Positions 34,661 to 42,924 of a stretch of 49,896 nt of DNA are shown piece after piece. The DNA is from Natrialba hulunbeirensis JCM 10989 (GTDB taxonomy: Archaea; Halobacteriota; Halobacteria; Halobacteriales; Natrialbaceae): positions 22,717-72,612 of the forward strand of contig NZ_AOIM01000012.1 in NCBI RefSeq assembly GCF_000337575.1, read 5' to 3'. Numbering within the stretch: position 1 is the stretch's first letter; each line of letters starts with the position of its first letter. The notes under the pieces were generated by a model, which worked only from the letters and a program-made list of their open reading frames with translations, did no database searches and was not told where the DNA came from. The translations under genes were made by a program, and so were the position numbers.

Positions 34661-35220
34661 TACGGGCTCACCCCCAGCGCCGCAACGAGCTGTGCGACAC
34701 CGATCGCGATCAGCAGGAACGTCGCGACGCCGACGAACGAGGCACTCGAGGCGGAGCCAACGCCACAGACGCCGTGGCCGGAGGTACAGCCCTTGCCGAG
34801 TCGAGTCCCAATGCCGATGAGGACGCCACCGAGGAACAGCCGCCAGGGCTGGACCTCGGTGAGCCACAGGGTCAGACCGCCGACCTCCAGGAACTCGCCC
34901 GTGGTCGCGGGCTGGTGGAGTGAACTCGAGACGAGTCCGGACTGGAACGTTGCGGCGTAGACGAACGCGCCGGCGACGATGCCGAGGGTGAAGACGACGC
35001 GCCAATCGCGCGACGGATGGTACTGCTGGAAGCGCGAGAGGTTCGACGCGTAGGACAGCGTCGACTCGAGGAACGTGCTCGCGCCGGCGGGAATCGCGGT
35101 GCCGAGGTAGATCACGGCGACGCCGAGCCCGACGAAGAGGCCGCCGAGCGCGTAGTGTTCGATCCCGTTCGGGAACAGGTCGCCGAACGCGAGTGCGAAG
35201 AGTGAAAGTGAGAGACTCAT
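34660..35220 (-). CDS. YeeE/YedE-type sulfur transport protein, half 1
   Basis: This membrane protein (186 residues from ATG 35220) has about five hydrophobic segments. The conserved LGKGCTSGHGVCGVGSASS stretch (about 143-161) has the two cysteines typical of YeeE pores. It pairs with half 2 downstream to build a two-subunit importer for thiosulfate or a persulfidic compound. GTG 35223 could extend it by one codon. A CATTTATAC TATA box (35244-35252) lies 25-30 nt upstream, so the operon starts here. Confidence 0.88.
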   Translation of the reverse strand: MSLSLSLFALAFGDLFPNGIEHYALGGLFVGLGVAVIYLGTAIPAGASTFLESTLSYASNLSRFQQYHPSRDWRVVFTLGIVAGAFVYAATFQSGLVSSSLHQPATTGEFLEVGGLTLWLTEVQPWRLFLGGVLIGIGTRLGKGCTSGHGVCGVGSASSASFVGVATFLLIAIGVAQLVAALGVSP

Positions 35221-35322
35221 CACTCGCGGAAAGGGGTCCTCGGCGTATAAATGCTACAGACGCAGGGAAAATTGTAGGCGTCGGTGACGCCGACAACAGC
35301 GCCTTCAGAACTGGACGCCGAG

Positions 35323-36120
35323 TCAGTCGGCGATCGGCTCTGCCGTCAGCACATCGAGTTTCTCCGCCGTGTATCCGAAGACGTTCTCGTAGCCGTTCGA
35401 GGACATGAGAATCGGGTAGAACGACTCTTCGGCGATCTGTTTCTCACCATCTGCGGCCGCGAAGGGATCACCTGCTGCGACTTCGGCGAAGTTGTCGACG
35501 AACACTTCATACGTCTCTGCTCGTTGTTTGTGGATGACATCGGTGAGCCGGAACACCGGCAGATCGCGCTGCACAGTGTCACCCGGCAGCGCGCCGACGG
35601 CAGTCAGGAACGCACGCGTGAGTCGGTCTGCGTTCTCGGCTGCGGTTTCCGAGCCCTGCAGTCCACACTCGACTTCGATCGTCTCGACGGACGAGAAGAG
35701 TCGCCCCTCTGCGAACATACTCGTCTCGACCATCGCAGCGACCGGTAGCTGGGGACACAGTTCTCTCGCCGTCTCCGTAACCTGGTTGACGATCGCGAAC
35801 GGTTCCGCGTGGCTCTGGGTCGAGTGCATCGAGAACGTCAGGCAGTCTCCGAGTTCGTCCACCAGTTCGTTCGCGAGTCGTCCCTCGTGAGTCTTCGCGT
35901 CGGGATCGCCGGGGAAGGCACGATTCAGGTCCTCGTCGAGAAAGCGAACCTGGCGCTCGAGTGCCCGCTCGTTCGCGACGATCAGTTTAACCGGTCGCGT
36001 GACTGCGGGTCGCTCGTCGAGTAGTCGTTCGACTGCACGAACGCCACAGGGTTCGTCGCCGTGAATGCCGGCTACAACCGCAATATCCGGCGTCCCCGAC
36101 CCGAGCTGTGCAACTTTCAT
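35323..36120 (-). CDS. succinylglutamate desuccinylase/aspartoacylase family protein
   Basis: This zinc carboxypeptidase-like amidohydrolase has 265 residues. The zinc ligands His20 and Glu23 are in AGIHGDEPCG, and the third ligand is His99 in TFSMHSTQSH. DEDLNRAFPG (62-71) is the substrate-binding Asn-Arg tract. VETIEVECGLQGSE carries the catalytic Glu. The substrate (N-acyl amino acid or similar) is not determinable. It is monocistronic; the region upstream (36121-36329) shows no gene. Confidence 0.87.
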   Translation of the reverse strand: MKVAQLGSGTPDIAVVAGIHGDEPCGVRAVERLLDERPAVTRPVKLIVANERALERQVRFLDEDLNRAFPGDPDAKTHEGRLANELVDELGDCLTFSMHSTQSHAEPFAIVNQVTETARELCPQLPVAAMVETSMFAEGRLFSSVETIEVECGLQGSETAAENADRLTRAFLTAVGALPGDTVQRDLPVFRLTDVIHKQRAETYEVFVDNFAEVAAGDPFAAADGEKQIAEESFYPILMSSNGYENVFGYTAEKLDVLTAEPIAD

Positions 36121-36329
36121 TACACGACTATTGGTGCTTCGGCCCCAAAGGAGATTCGGTCTCCGAAGGAACATTTGGCGCGTTGACACGCCGTACGTCC
36201 TCCCGAATGCTCGCTGAACAAGCTCGTGGAGTTGAGAGTGCTCTTCGGTGCAGACGAATCGTTGTGATTGTGTACCGGTGATCGCTTGACTGGGAACCGG
36301 TTGCTGCCGACGAGTCACGGCTGCCAAGC

Positions 36330-36848
36330 TCACTCTTCGAGCGCCGCCACGTACTCGTAGTCCGCCGGCCCCGCGACCGGTCGCTCGCCGTCGATCGGAA
36401 TCCACCAGTCGTCGACGCGGGCCGGGTTCTCGAGTGCGTTCGTGAGCACGGTCCGAACTTCGAGCAGATCGACGCCGTAGAAATCTCGCGGAACGCCCTG
36501 GAGGTACTGGAGTGCGGTCCGAAAGAGCGATCGCAGTCCCTCGTCGTTCTCGAAGTCGACCCGTTTGTAGACGCCGGCGGCGACCTGGACCATGCCGTGG
36601 CAGAACTGGCTCTCCGTGGAGCCGCGGCCGTAGTTGTACCACTCGAGTTCGAAGCAGTCGTGGCTCTCGTGGTACGCGCCGTCGTTGAAGAGACGAACAC
36701 CGTGGAGGGTGGCGCGGCGGAGGGTGGCGTGTTCCCAGTGGCCGCCCTCAGTATCGGAACCTGCCCCTGCCTCACTCGCAGCCGGCACCCACCCGGTCGG
36801 CTCGTTCGCCGGCGGCCCGACCGACGGATCGTTCGTGTGCTCGTCCAT
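36330..36848 (-). CDS. DUF309 domain protein
   Basis: This 172-residue protein has the DUF309 signature in [21 protein letters not shown] (residues 50-70) and [15 protein letters not shown]. This is a compact helical fold, widespread in bacteria and archaea, with a conserved His-Glu cluster but no established function. The first ~45 residues are a disordered Pro/Ser/Gly lead. ATG 36848 was chosen; an in-frame start at 36959 is possible but adds 37 poorly supported residues. Confidence 0.8.
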   Translation of the reverse strand: MDEHTNDPSVGPPANEPTGWVPAASEAGAGSDTEGGHWEHATLRRATLHGVRLFNDGAYHESHDCFELEWYNYGRGSTESQFCHGMVQVAAGVYKRVDFENDEGLRSLFRTALQYLQGVPRDFYGVDLLEVRTVLTNALENPARVDDWWIPIDGERPVAGPADYEYVAALEE

Positions 36849-37078
36849 GGGACTCGAGTACACCTCCGAGTTCGAGGGAGTTAGTGGTGACTCTCGAGAC
36901 GGTGCGATCGCAGCCGCTGATACGTCAGGGGATGGCCACACACCACCGAGTCGGGTCACAGTACTCCATGCAGCAGACCACGAATACCGGAGACAGCGCA
37001 GCCGACAGCCACTCCGGGGATGCTGTCAGACACAGGTAAGCGAAGTGTTTATTTCGGTTGCGTCCAACGTCAGGATAG

Positions 37079-37207
37079 ATGATTCATTCCTACGGACGGT
37101 GCCAGTGCTGTGGTGAGCGCCTCTACGAGAACGCCAGCGGCGGCTACCGCTGTCCGAACTGCCGGACCGACTACGCGGACGGCGCACTCGAGTCCCGGTT
37201 GCCGTAG
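37079..37207 (+). CDS. 42-residue zinc-finger microprotein
   Basis: This short gene codes for 42 residues with two zinc-knuckle pairs, CQCC (8-11) and CPNC (25-28), separated by ERLYENASGGYR. It is a single zinc-ribbon domain of the kind abundant among small haloarchaeal proteins. A TTTATTT promoter box (37048-37054) lies about 28 nt before ATG 37079, which fits a leaderless transcript. It may regulate transcription or bind RNA, but no role can be assigned. Confidence 0.65.
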   Translation: MIHSYGRCQCCGERLYENASGGYRCPNCRTDYADGALESRLP

Positions 37208-37246
37208 CGTCGGTGTGAGTAGTACGGTATGGGGTGCGAATCGATT

Positions 37247-37570
37247 TTAGACCCGACACGCGATCGCGCGACGCGTACGCTGTGTCGCCGCGTCGGCCGT
37301 AATCGCGCGAACAATCGTCGTGGTGGGGCGGTAGCTGTGGCGTTCGTCCGATTCGCGGGTGACGAAGAGTTGCCAGAAGCCGGGTGAGTGAAACGTGAGC
37401 TGGCAGTAGCCGTCGGCGTTCGTCCGTGCTGTTTTCGACCCTGTTGCGGTGCTGACTGTCGCCCCCTCGACCGGACGGCAACTCGAGTCGCGAACGCGGA
37501 TGGTGAGCGGGCGGCCGATGATGGCCTCGGTGTCCGCGAGGTTGACGGTGAGTTGTCTGCTGGTCGCCAT
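37247..37570 (-). CDS. carboxypeptidase-regulatory-like (Ig-fold) protein
   Basis: This 107-residue protein looks like a single beta-sandwich domain. LTVNLADTEAIIGRPLTIRV, CRPVEGATVSTATG and TNADGYCQLTFHSPGFWQLFVTR show the TonB/CarboxypepD-regulatory pattern (a V-x-G-A-x-V strand, then a TDxDG turn). It has no signal peptide, so it is cytoplasmic or leaves by an unknown route. ATG 37570 was chosen over GTG 37582. Function unknown. Confidence 0.6.
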   Translation of the reverse strand: MATSRQLTVNLADTEAIIGRPLTIRVRDSSCRPVEGATVSTATGSKTARTNADGYCQLTFHSPGFWQLFVTRESDERHSYRPTTTIVRAITADAATQRTRRAIACRV

Positions 37571-37782
37571 GTGTGTGGTCACACAGAGCCCGTCAAAAAA
37601 GCCGGTACCTGCTGGTTAAGGCTGTGTTGAGCGTGGTCGTGGGAGATGACGGTATTTGGGATCGTCCGTGAGTATACGTGGTAGAACGGAACAGCAGATC
37701 AGACGCAGGCGAGACGGTTGGGTCTGTTGTGAGAGTAAAACCGGACCGTTTAACCCAGAGACCGACCAACTGTGGCGTGCGT

Positions 37783-37865
37783 GCGAGGGTAGCCAAGCGG
37801 CCAACGGCGGCGGACTCAAGATCCGCTCGTGTAGACGTTCGTGGGTTCGATTCCCTCCCCTCGCA
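37783..37865 (+). tRNA. tRNA-Leu (CAA)
   Basis: Acceptor strands GCGAGGG (37783-37789) and CCCTCGC (37858-37864) pair, with discriminator A. The D arm is GCCAAGCGG, the anticodon stem GCGGA/TCCGC with loop CTCAAGA gives anticodon CAA. A long class-II variable arm (about 37826-37840) fits leucine. The T loop is TTCGATT. CCA is not encoded and there is no intron. A TTTAACC tract about 32 nt upstream (37749-37755) is TATA-like. Confidence 0.93.
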
Positions 37866-37902
37866 TCGCAAGATGCGGAAGATCAGCACGAAGCGATCTT
37901 CC
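37863..37902 (+). repeat. two back-to-back hairpins after tRNA-Leu
   Basis: GCATC-GCAA-GATGC (37863-37876) is a perfect stem with a GNRA tetraloop and uses the last three bases of the tRNA. It is followed directly by GGAAGATC...GATCTTCC (37877-37902), an 8-bp perfect stem. CCCTCGCA then repeats the tRNA 3' end at 37901-37908. These may be processing or termination signals, or a scar of an insertion at the tRNA end. Confidence 0.5.
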
Positions 37903-38022
37903 CTCGCAAACTTCTGCGCTGACGATTGCTCGACAGCGGGTGTAGTATCTGTCACAGCCACAGTCTCGCCCAAACTGTAGCAATCGCCACCTCTTTTCAG
38001 GGCGGAACACCGATGAGTGCTA

Positions 38023-38874
38023 ATGAGTAATCGCGACCGCGACGAGACGGCAGCGCAGAGCGAGGTCGACGCGACGGCACAACGGGCAACCGTCGCCACC
38101 CAGGCAGCCACCGCCGGGGCTGACATCGCCCAGAACGCCTTCCGAACCGATCTCGATATCGAGTACAAGGACGGCAAAACCGACGTCGTCACGCAGTCCG
38201 ACCGCGACGCTCAGGACGCCGTTATCGACGTCATTCAGGACTCCTTCCCCGACGACCCCATCGTCGGCGAGGAGAACGACGCGCTGAAGGCCGTCCCCGA
38301 AGAGGGCCCCGCCTGGATCATCGACCCCATCGACGGCACCAACAACTACGTCAACGAAATCCGCGCGTTCGGCACCGCCGTCGCCGCCGTCGTCGACGGC
38401 GAGCCAGTCGCCGCGACGAACGTCTTTCCCGCACTTTCCGACACCTATCAGTTCGGCCCCGACGGCGTCTTCCGCAACGGCGAGGCGCTGTCGGTCAGCG
38501 ACCGCACCGACGCCGAGGCGAGCACCGTCTGTCCAACCTACTGGTGGAACTTCGACCAGCGAGACGAGTACACCGCCGCCGCACGCGCACTCGTCACCCG
38601 CTTCGGTGACATCCGCCGCTTTGGCTGTGCCCAACTCGAGTTGGCCATGGTCGCAGCGGGGGCACTCGAGGGGGTCGTGACGAACAGACGGGCGAACGCC
38701 TGGGACACGGTCGCGGGTGTTGGCATGATCCGCGAAGCAGGCGGCGTCGTAACGGATCTCGAGGGCGAGCACTGGCGACACGACAGCGACGGACTGGTGG
38801 CATCGAACGGCGAGAGCGAAATTCACGAGGAGGTGCTCGCGGCTGCGCGAGCGATCGAGGGCGGAGCGAACTGA
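38023..38874 (+). CDS. inositol monophosphatase family protein
   Basis: The 283-residue enzyme is of the Mg2+-dependent inositol-1-phosphatase/fructose-1,6-bisphosphatase superfamily, which dephosphorylates sugar or inositol phosphates. The metal sites are in GEEND (82-86) and IIDPIDGTNNYV (99-110), and the second metal-binding Asp is in NAWDTVAGVGMI (about 225-236). ATG 38023 was preferred over GTG 38017. It follows tRNA-Leu by 157 bp and precedes the DUF63 gene by 80 bp on the same strand. Confidence 0.9.
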   Translation: MSNRDRDETAAQSEVDATAQRATVATQAATAGADIAQNAFRTDLDIEYKDGKTDVVTQSDRDAQDAVIDVIQDSFPDDPIVGEENDALKAVPEEGPAWIIDPIDGTNNYVNEIRAFGTAVAAVVDGEPVAATNVFPALSDTYQFGPDGVFRNGEALSVSDRTDAEASTVCPTYWWNFDQRDEYTAAARALVTRFGDIRRFGCAQLELAMVAAGALEGVVTNRRANAWDTVAGVGMIREAGGVVTDLEGEHWRHDSDGLVASNGESEIHEEVLAAARAIEGGAN

Positions 38875-38954
38875 CCGCTGTCCCCGTGTTGGTGGCGTAG
38901 CAGAAAACGAGGAAAACCGGAAACGGTAAGCACGCGCCCCCATGCATATCGGGT

Positions 38955-40082
38955 ATGTACGAGACCGTCGAACGGTACGGCCCGCTCAAGGTCTGGGCCC
39001 TCACCGTCGTCGCACTCGCTGCCGCGGTGATATTCGCCGCGACCGCGTTTCCGGAGCGGGTGTACGTCGATATCATCTGGCAGTACTACTGGGGTCCCGT
39101 CGTCGCCGACGCCCACGGCTGGAGTGAAGTTGCCTGGGCTGGCGGTGAACAGATTCCCGCCAGCGAAGCCGGCCCTGACGCCGGCCCGACTGCGTCCCCG
39201 GGGTACACGTTCGTCTCCTATGCCGGCTACATCCCGACGCTCATCCTGGGAGTCATTGGGATCGTCTTCCTGATCGACCGACTCGAGATCGAGCGCTATC
39301 GCGCCGGCTTCTACGGACTCTTCCCGTTCATGCTCTTCGGCGGCGCCCTGCGTGTCGTCGAGGACGCGAACGTCGCCGCCTACCGCGAAACCGGTGAGCT
39401 CGCGATCCAGCTGCCATGGTCCGGCCTGTTGATCAGTCCGCTCATCTACTTCGTGGTCTTCTTCATCGCGTTCGTCGCCGTCGTCGTCTCGGTCTGGCTC
39501 GAACGCAACGACTACGTCCCGGGCTATGAGTACCCGTTGGGGGCGATCGGTACGGTGTTGCTCACCGGTACGGTCGGTTACCTCGGCTATCTCGCCTGGG
39601 CAGAGCCCTACGCCACGTTCTATCCGTGGCTTCTCATCGTGACACTCGTCGGTGCGACAGTGGCGACGTGGCTCACCTGGCGGGCAACCCACGCGTTCAT
39701 CCCAGGCATCCACCGCGGGACGATGTTCATGGGCGCGGTCGTCATCTGGGCGCACGCCGTCGACGGCGTCGCGAACGTCATCGGCCTCGACTGGGCGACG
39801 GTGTTCGGACACGATCACAACCTGCTTCCGAAGCACCCGGTGAACGAAGCGATCGTCGAGACGACTCGCTCGATACTTCCCGAGAGTGTCGCAACGGTCA
39901 CCGGCGCAGCGTGGCCGTTCCTGTTCGTCAAACTCGCCGCTGCAGTGTTCGTGATCTGGATCTTCGACGAAACGGTCTTCGAGGAGAGTCCGCGCTATAC
40001 GATCCTCCTGCTCATCACGGTCGTCGCGGTCGGTCTCGGTCCCGGAACGCGTGACATGCTCCGGGCGACGTTCGGCGTCTGA
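38955..40082 (+). CDS. DUF63 family membrane protein
   Basis: This archaeal polytopic membrane protein of 375 residues has about nine hydrophobic segments. Features include an N-terminal helix at about 14-32, [11 protein letters not shown] around 133-143, and the loop SIDGV-like [15 protein letters not shown] around 272-286, then the conserved [18 protein letters not shown] stretch. DUF63 is widespread in archaea with unknown function. The conserved Asp/His residues within or next to membrane segments suggest an enzyme or a transporter. Confidence 0.9.
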   Translation: MYETVERYGPLKVWALTVVALAAAVIFAATAFPERVYVDIIWQYYWGPVVADAHGWSEVAWAGGEQIPASEAGPDAGPTASPGYTFVSYAGYIPTLILGVIGIVFLIDRLEIERYRAGFYGLFPFMLFGGALRVVEDANVAAYRETGELAIQLPWSGLLISPLIYFVVFFIAFVAVVVSVWLERNDYVPGYEYPLGAIGTVLLTGTVGYLGYLAWAEPYATFYPWLLIVTLVGATVATWLTWRATHAFIPGIHRGTMFMGAVVIWAHAVDGVANVIGLDWATVFGHDHNLLPKHPVNEAIVETTRSILPESVATVTGAAWPFLFVKLAAAVFVIWIFDETVFEESPRYTILLLITVVAVGLGPGTRDMLRATFGV

Positions 40083-40104
40083 GACAGTCTCAGCGCGCTC
40101 TCAC

Positions 40105-40920
40105 TCAGTTTTCGCCGTCCGCGAACTCATTCCAGGGAGCTGCCCCTGCCCAGAGTTCGTCGAAACTCTCCGCTAACTCGCGTGCCGTCTCGTTATCCCG
40201 GAAGTTGACGACAGCAAGCAGTTCCTCGTCGTCGACTGGGTTGACCACCTCCAGGCAAACCTCGATCCCGTCGATAACGATGAACCGCTGCTGGGGGACT
40301 CGTTCGACCTCGCGAACGTCCAGCCCGGCATCGACGAGCGCGCCGAGTTTGTCGGTTGCACTCGAGAGATCACTCGCGAGCAGTCGAACGGAGAGCCCGG
40401 TCTCGAGGAGGTCGGCGAGCCGCGTCGAGAAGACGTCACGCCACTCGGGTCCGATATCGACCGCATCGACGGTGATCCGGATCGAGTCGTCCGCGGCGGC
40501 AAAGCGCTCGAGCAGCAGGTCCTGGGCCGCCTGATCGTGGAGCGCGCTCGTCGCGAACCCCTCGCCGGCGGTGTCACTCGAGTACGAAAGGTCAGCGAGC
40601 GCGTCGGCTGCCACGGAGGCGGTGCGTTCGTACGCCGACTGTTTGTCCTCGAGTTCGGTGACGCGGGTTTCGAGCAGTCGGTCGACGGCTTCGGTCGACT
40701 CGACGTGGACGTAGGTTCGCGGCCGGCCGTCGTCGGCGCGGACGAGCGAGCGGTCGACGAGCGAGTTTAGCACGTCGTAGATCCGGCCCTGGGGAATATC
40801 GGCTTCGCTCGCAACTTCGTCGGCGGTGAGCGAGCCGTTGTGTGCGAGTGCGAGGTAGGCTCGCGCCTCGTAGCCGGAGAGGCCGAGTTCGGCGAGTAGT
40901 TCGATGTGATCGTCGTCCAT
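40105..40920 (-). CDS. TrmB-family transcriptional regulator
   Basis: The 271-residue protein has a winged helix at the N terminus: ELLAELGLSGYEARAYLAL, SLTADEVASEADIPQGRIYDVLNSLV and DRSLVRADDGRPRTYVHV (about 6-75). A coiled-coil linker (about 80-100) precedes a phospholipase D-like/sugar-binding-type effector domain (about 125-255), as in TrmB/TrmBL proteins. It lies divergent from the COG1361/RND operon with an 83-bp intergenic region holding a 20-bp palindrome, so it probably controls that operon and itself (inference). Confidence 0.88.
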   Translation of the reverse strand: MDDDHIELLAELGLSGYEARAYLALAHNGSLTADEVASEADIPQGRIYDVLNSLVDRSLVRADDGRPRTYVHVESTEAVDRLLETRVTELEDKQSAYERTASVAADALADLSYSSDTAGEGFATSALHDQAAQDLLLERFAAADDSIRITVDAVDIGPEWRDVFSTRLADLLETGLSVRLLASDLSSATDKLGALVDAGLDVREVERVPQQRFIVIDGIEVCLEVVNPVDDEELLAVVNFRDNETARELAESFDELWAGAAPWNEFADGEN

Positions 40921-40940
40921 ACTCGTATCACTGTGCTTAG

Positions 40941-40960
40941 AAACAACAAGCTTGTGGTTT
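40941..40960. promoter_or_regulatory. 20-bp palindrome between the TrmB regulator and the COG1361 operon
   Basis: The 20-bp site AAACAACAAGCTTGTGGTTT matches its own reverse complement at 18 of 20 positions (only the fifth base of each arm differs). It is centred exactly 30 nt before the regulator's start codon, where the TATA box should be, and 44-63 nt before the COG1361 start. This is a strong candidate operator: repressing the regulator itself and acting upstream of the operon promoter. It does not look like the TACT-N-AGTA site of the known TrmB sugar regulator. Confidence 0.55.
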
Positions 40961-41003
40961 GCAATAGAAAGGTTGATAGGTGAGCTGACGAAACGGTCAG
41001 GTA

Positions 41004-42920
41004 ATGAGACGGACGTACCTCGTCGGCCTGCTTCTGGTTTTGCTCTCAGTCGGACTCGTGGCTGGCTCGCCGCTGATCGTGACAGCGTCCGAGAACCCCG
41101 ACTTCGACGTGTATCTCCCCGAAAATATCGTCGAACCGGGTGAGGAGACTGCAATCGAACTCGAGATCCGGAACGGTGCGTCCGCGGAGGACGACGCTGA
41201 GGTCGGAGACACGCCACCTGGCGACGCCCGTGACATCACCGTCGATGTCAGCGCGGCGGACGACGAGACACCAGTCTCCGTCCAGACGGAGACGACGCCG
41301 ATGCCAACCATGTCGAGCCAGATGCTGCTCTCGGAATCGTTCGACATCGTCGTCGACGAGAACGCCTCGGCCGGCAGCTACGAACTCGAGGTCGAAATCG
41401 ACTACACCTACACGACCTCCGGCGGCTCGGAGCGAACCAGCACGGACACCGAAACCGTCGACATCGTCGTCGACGACCGCGCACGCTTCGATGCCGACCT
41501 CATCAAGTCGGAACTCATCGTCGGCGACCGCGGAACCGTCCAACTCGAGTTGACCAACACTGGCGTCGAGAACGCGAGCGATGCGGTGGTCCAGTTCGGC
41601 GCGGCCGATCAAAATCTGCAAGCGGTCACGCCGACGACCGAGGAGTCAGAGCTCTCCGCCGGAACGGAGGAGTACATCGGCGACTGGGAGATTAACGAGA
41701 CCGTGACGGCGACTGCGAACATGGAACTCGCGGACGACGCCGTCGCGCGGACGTACCCGGTCACCGCTGCCGTCGAGTTCCGCGACGAGGAGGGTGTCGA
41801 CCAGACCTCGCGCGAACTCCGCGTCGGCGCGCCGACGAAGGACCAGCAGTCGTTCGGGCTCGCAAACGTCACCAGTGACCTCGTCGTTGGCGAGGACGGC
41901 ACGGTGAAGGGTGAACTCGTCAACGAGGGACCAAACCCCGTCGACGGTGCAGTCATCGTCGTCGACGACAGCGGTGACAACGGCATCGTCCCGGACCTCG
42001 ACGACAGCCTCGGCAGCGGTTCGAACGTCTATCCGCGAGAAGGACAGTATGCGATCGGACAACTCGAGCCCGGCGAGTCCGCGCCGTTCGAGTTCCGTAT
42101 CGGCGTCGGCGGCGAGGCCGAACCCGGTCCCCGCGTGATCGAGACCGACGTTCGCTATCGCAACGGTGCGGACGAGGTCCGCACGACGACCGAACCGCTC
42201 GACGCCATGGTCGACGTCGCCCCCGAACGCGACGAGTTCGCGCTCGACGCACTAAACGCGACGTTCGAGCGCGGCACCGGCGGTGACGTGGAACTCACGG
42301 TGACGAACCAGCTCAACGAGACGGTGACCGACATCGAGGCGAAGCTGTTCACGAACGATCCACTCGACAGCAGCGACGACGAGGCGTTCATTCCGGCACT
42401 CGAGTCCGGCGAGTCTGCGACTGTCGTCTTCGACGTCTCGGTCGAGGACGGCGCGATGGCCCAGACGTATCCGCTTCGTCTCGACTTCCGGTACGACGAC
42501 GCGCGCTCGAACTCGCAGCTGTCGGATACCTACCGGGTGCCGATCGACGTCGTCGAACCCGAAGACGACGGCCTCTCGACGCAAGCACTCCTGGTCATCC
42601 TCGGGGTCGTTGGCGGCGTCGGAGCGGCCGTCTGGTGGTTCCGCAGCCAGCTCGCAGCTGCCGTCGAGGGTGTTCCCGTGCTCGGCCGACTCGCTGCGAT
42701 CTCGATTCCGAACCCGCTCGCACGGCTTCGGCGTTCCGGAGCGGAGGGCGGCGGCGACGACTCGGCCGTCGAGACGCGGTTTAGCGAGCCCGACGACGGA
42801 AGCGAAAGCGAGCCAGCGACCGACGAGACGGGCTCGCCGTCGGACGACACCGACGTACTGGACGACCGAACGGCCGCACAGAAGGAGGCCGAACCAGACC
42901 CCGCCGAGACCGACCACTGA
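41004..42920 (+). CDS. COG1361-type exported beta-sandwich membrane protein
   Basis: This 638-residue protein has a cleavable or anchoring signal (residues 3-27) and four or more CARDB/Ig-like beta-sandwich units. They read as IVEPGEETAIELEIRN, LIVGDRGTVQLELTNTG, LVVGEDGTVKGELVNEG and FERGTGGDVELTVTNQL. A C-terminal membrane helix follows (about 525-546, LLVILGVVGGVGAAVWWF), then a ~90-residue acidic cytosolic tail. It stands 4 bp before the RND gene, so the pair is one operon. It probably forms the extracellular partner of the exporter. Confidence 0.88.
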   Translation: MRRTYLVGLLLVLLSVGLVAGSPLIVTASENPDFDVYLPENIVEPGEETAIELEIRNGASAEDDAEVGDTPPGDARDITVDVSAADDETPVSVQTETTPMPTMSSQMLLSESFDIVVDENASAGSYELEVEIDYTYTTSGGSERTSTDTETVDIVVDDRARFDADLIKSELIVGDRGTVQLELTNTGVENASDAVVQFGAADQNLQAVTPTTEESELSAGTEEYIGDWEINETVTATANMELADDAVARTYPVTAAVEFRDEEGVDQTSRELRVGAPTKDQQSFGLANVTSDLVVGEDGTVKGELVNEGPNPVDGAVIVVDDSGDNGIVPDLDDSLGSGSNVYPREGQYAIGQLEPGESAPFEFRIGVGGEAEPGPRVIETDVRYRNGADEVRTTTEPLDAMVDVAPERDEFALDALNATFERGTGGDVELTVTNQLNETVTDIEAKLFTNDPLDSSDDEAFIPALESGESATVVFDVSVEDGAMAQTYPLRLDFRYDDARSNSQLSDTYRVPIDVVEPEDDGLSTQALLVILGVVGGVGAAVWWFRSQLAAAVEGVPVLGRLAAISIPNPLARLRRSGAEGGGDDSAVETRFSEPDDGSESEPATDETGSPSDDTDVLDDRTAAQKEAEPDPAETDH

Positions 42921-42924
42921 GACG

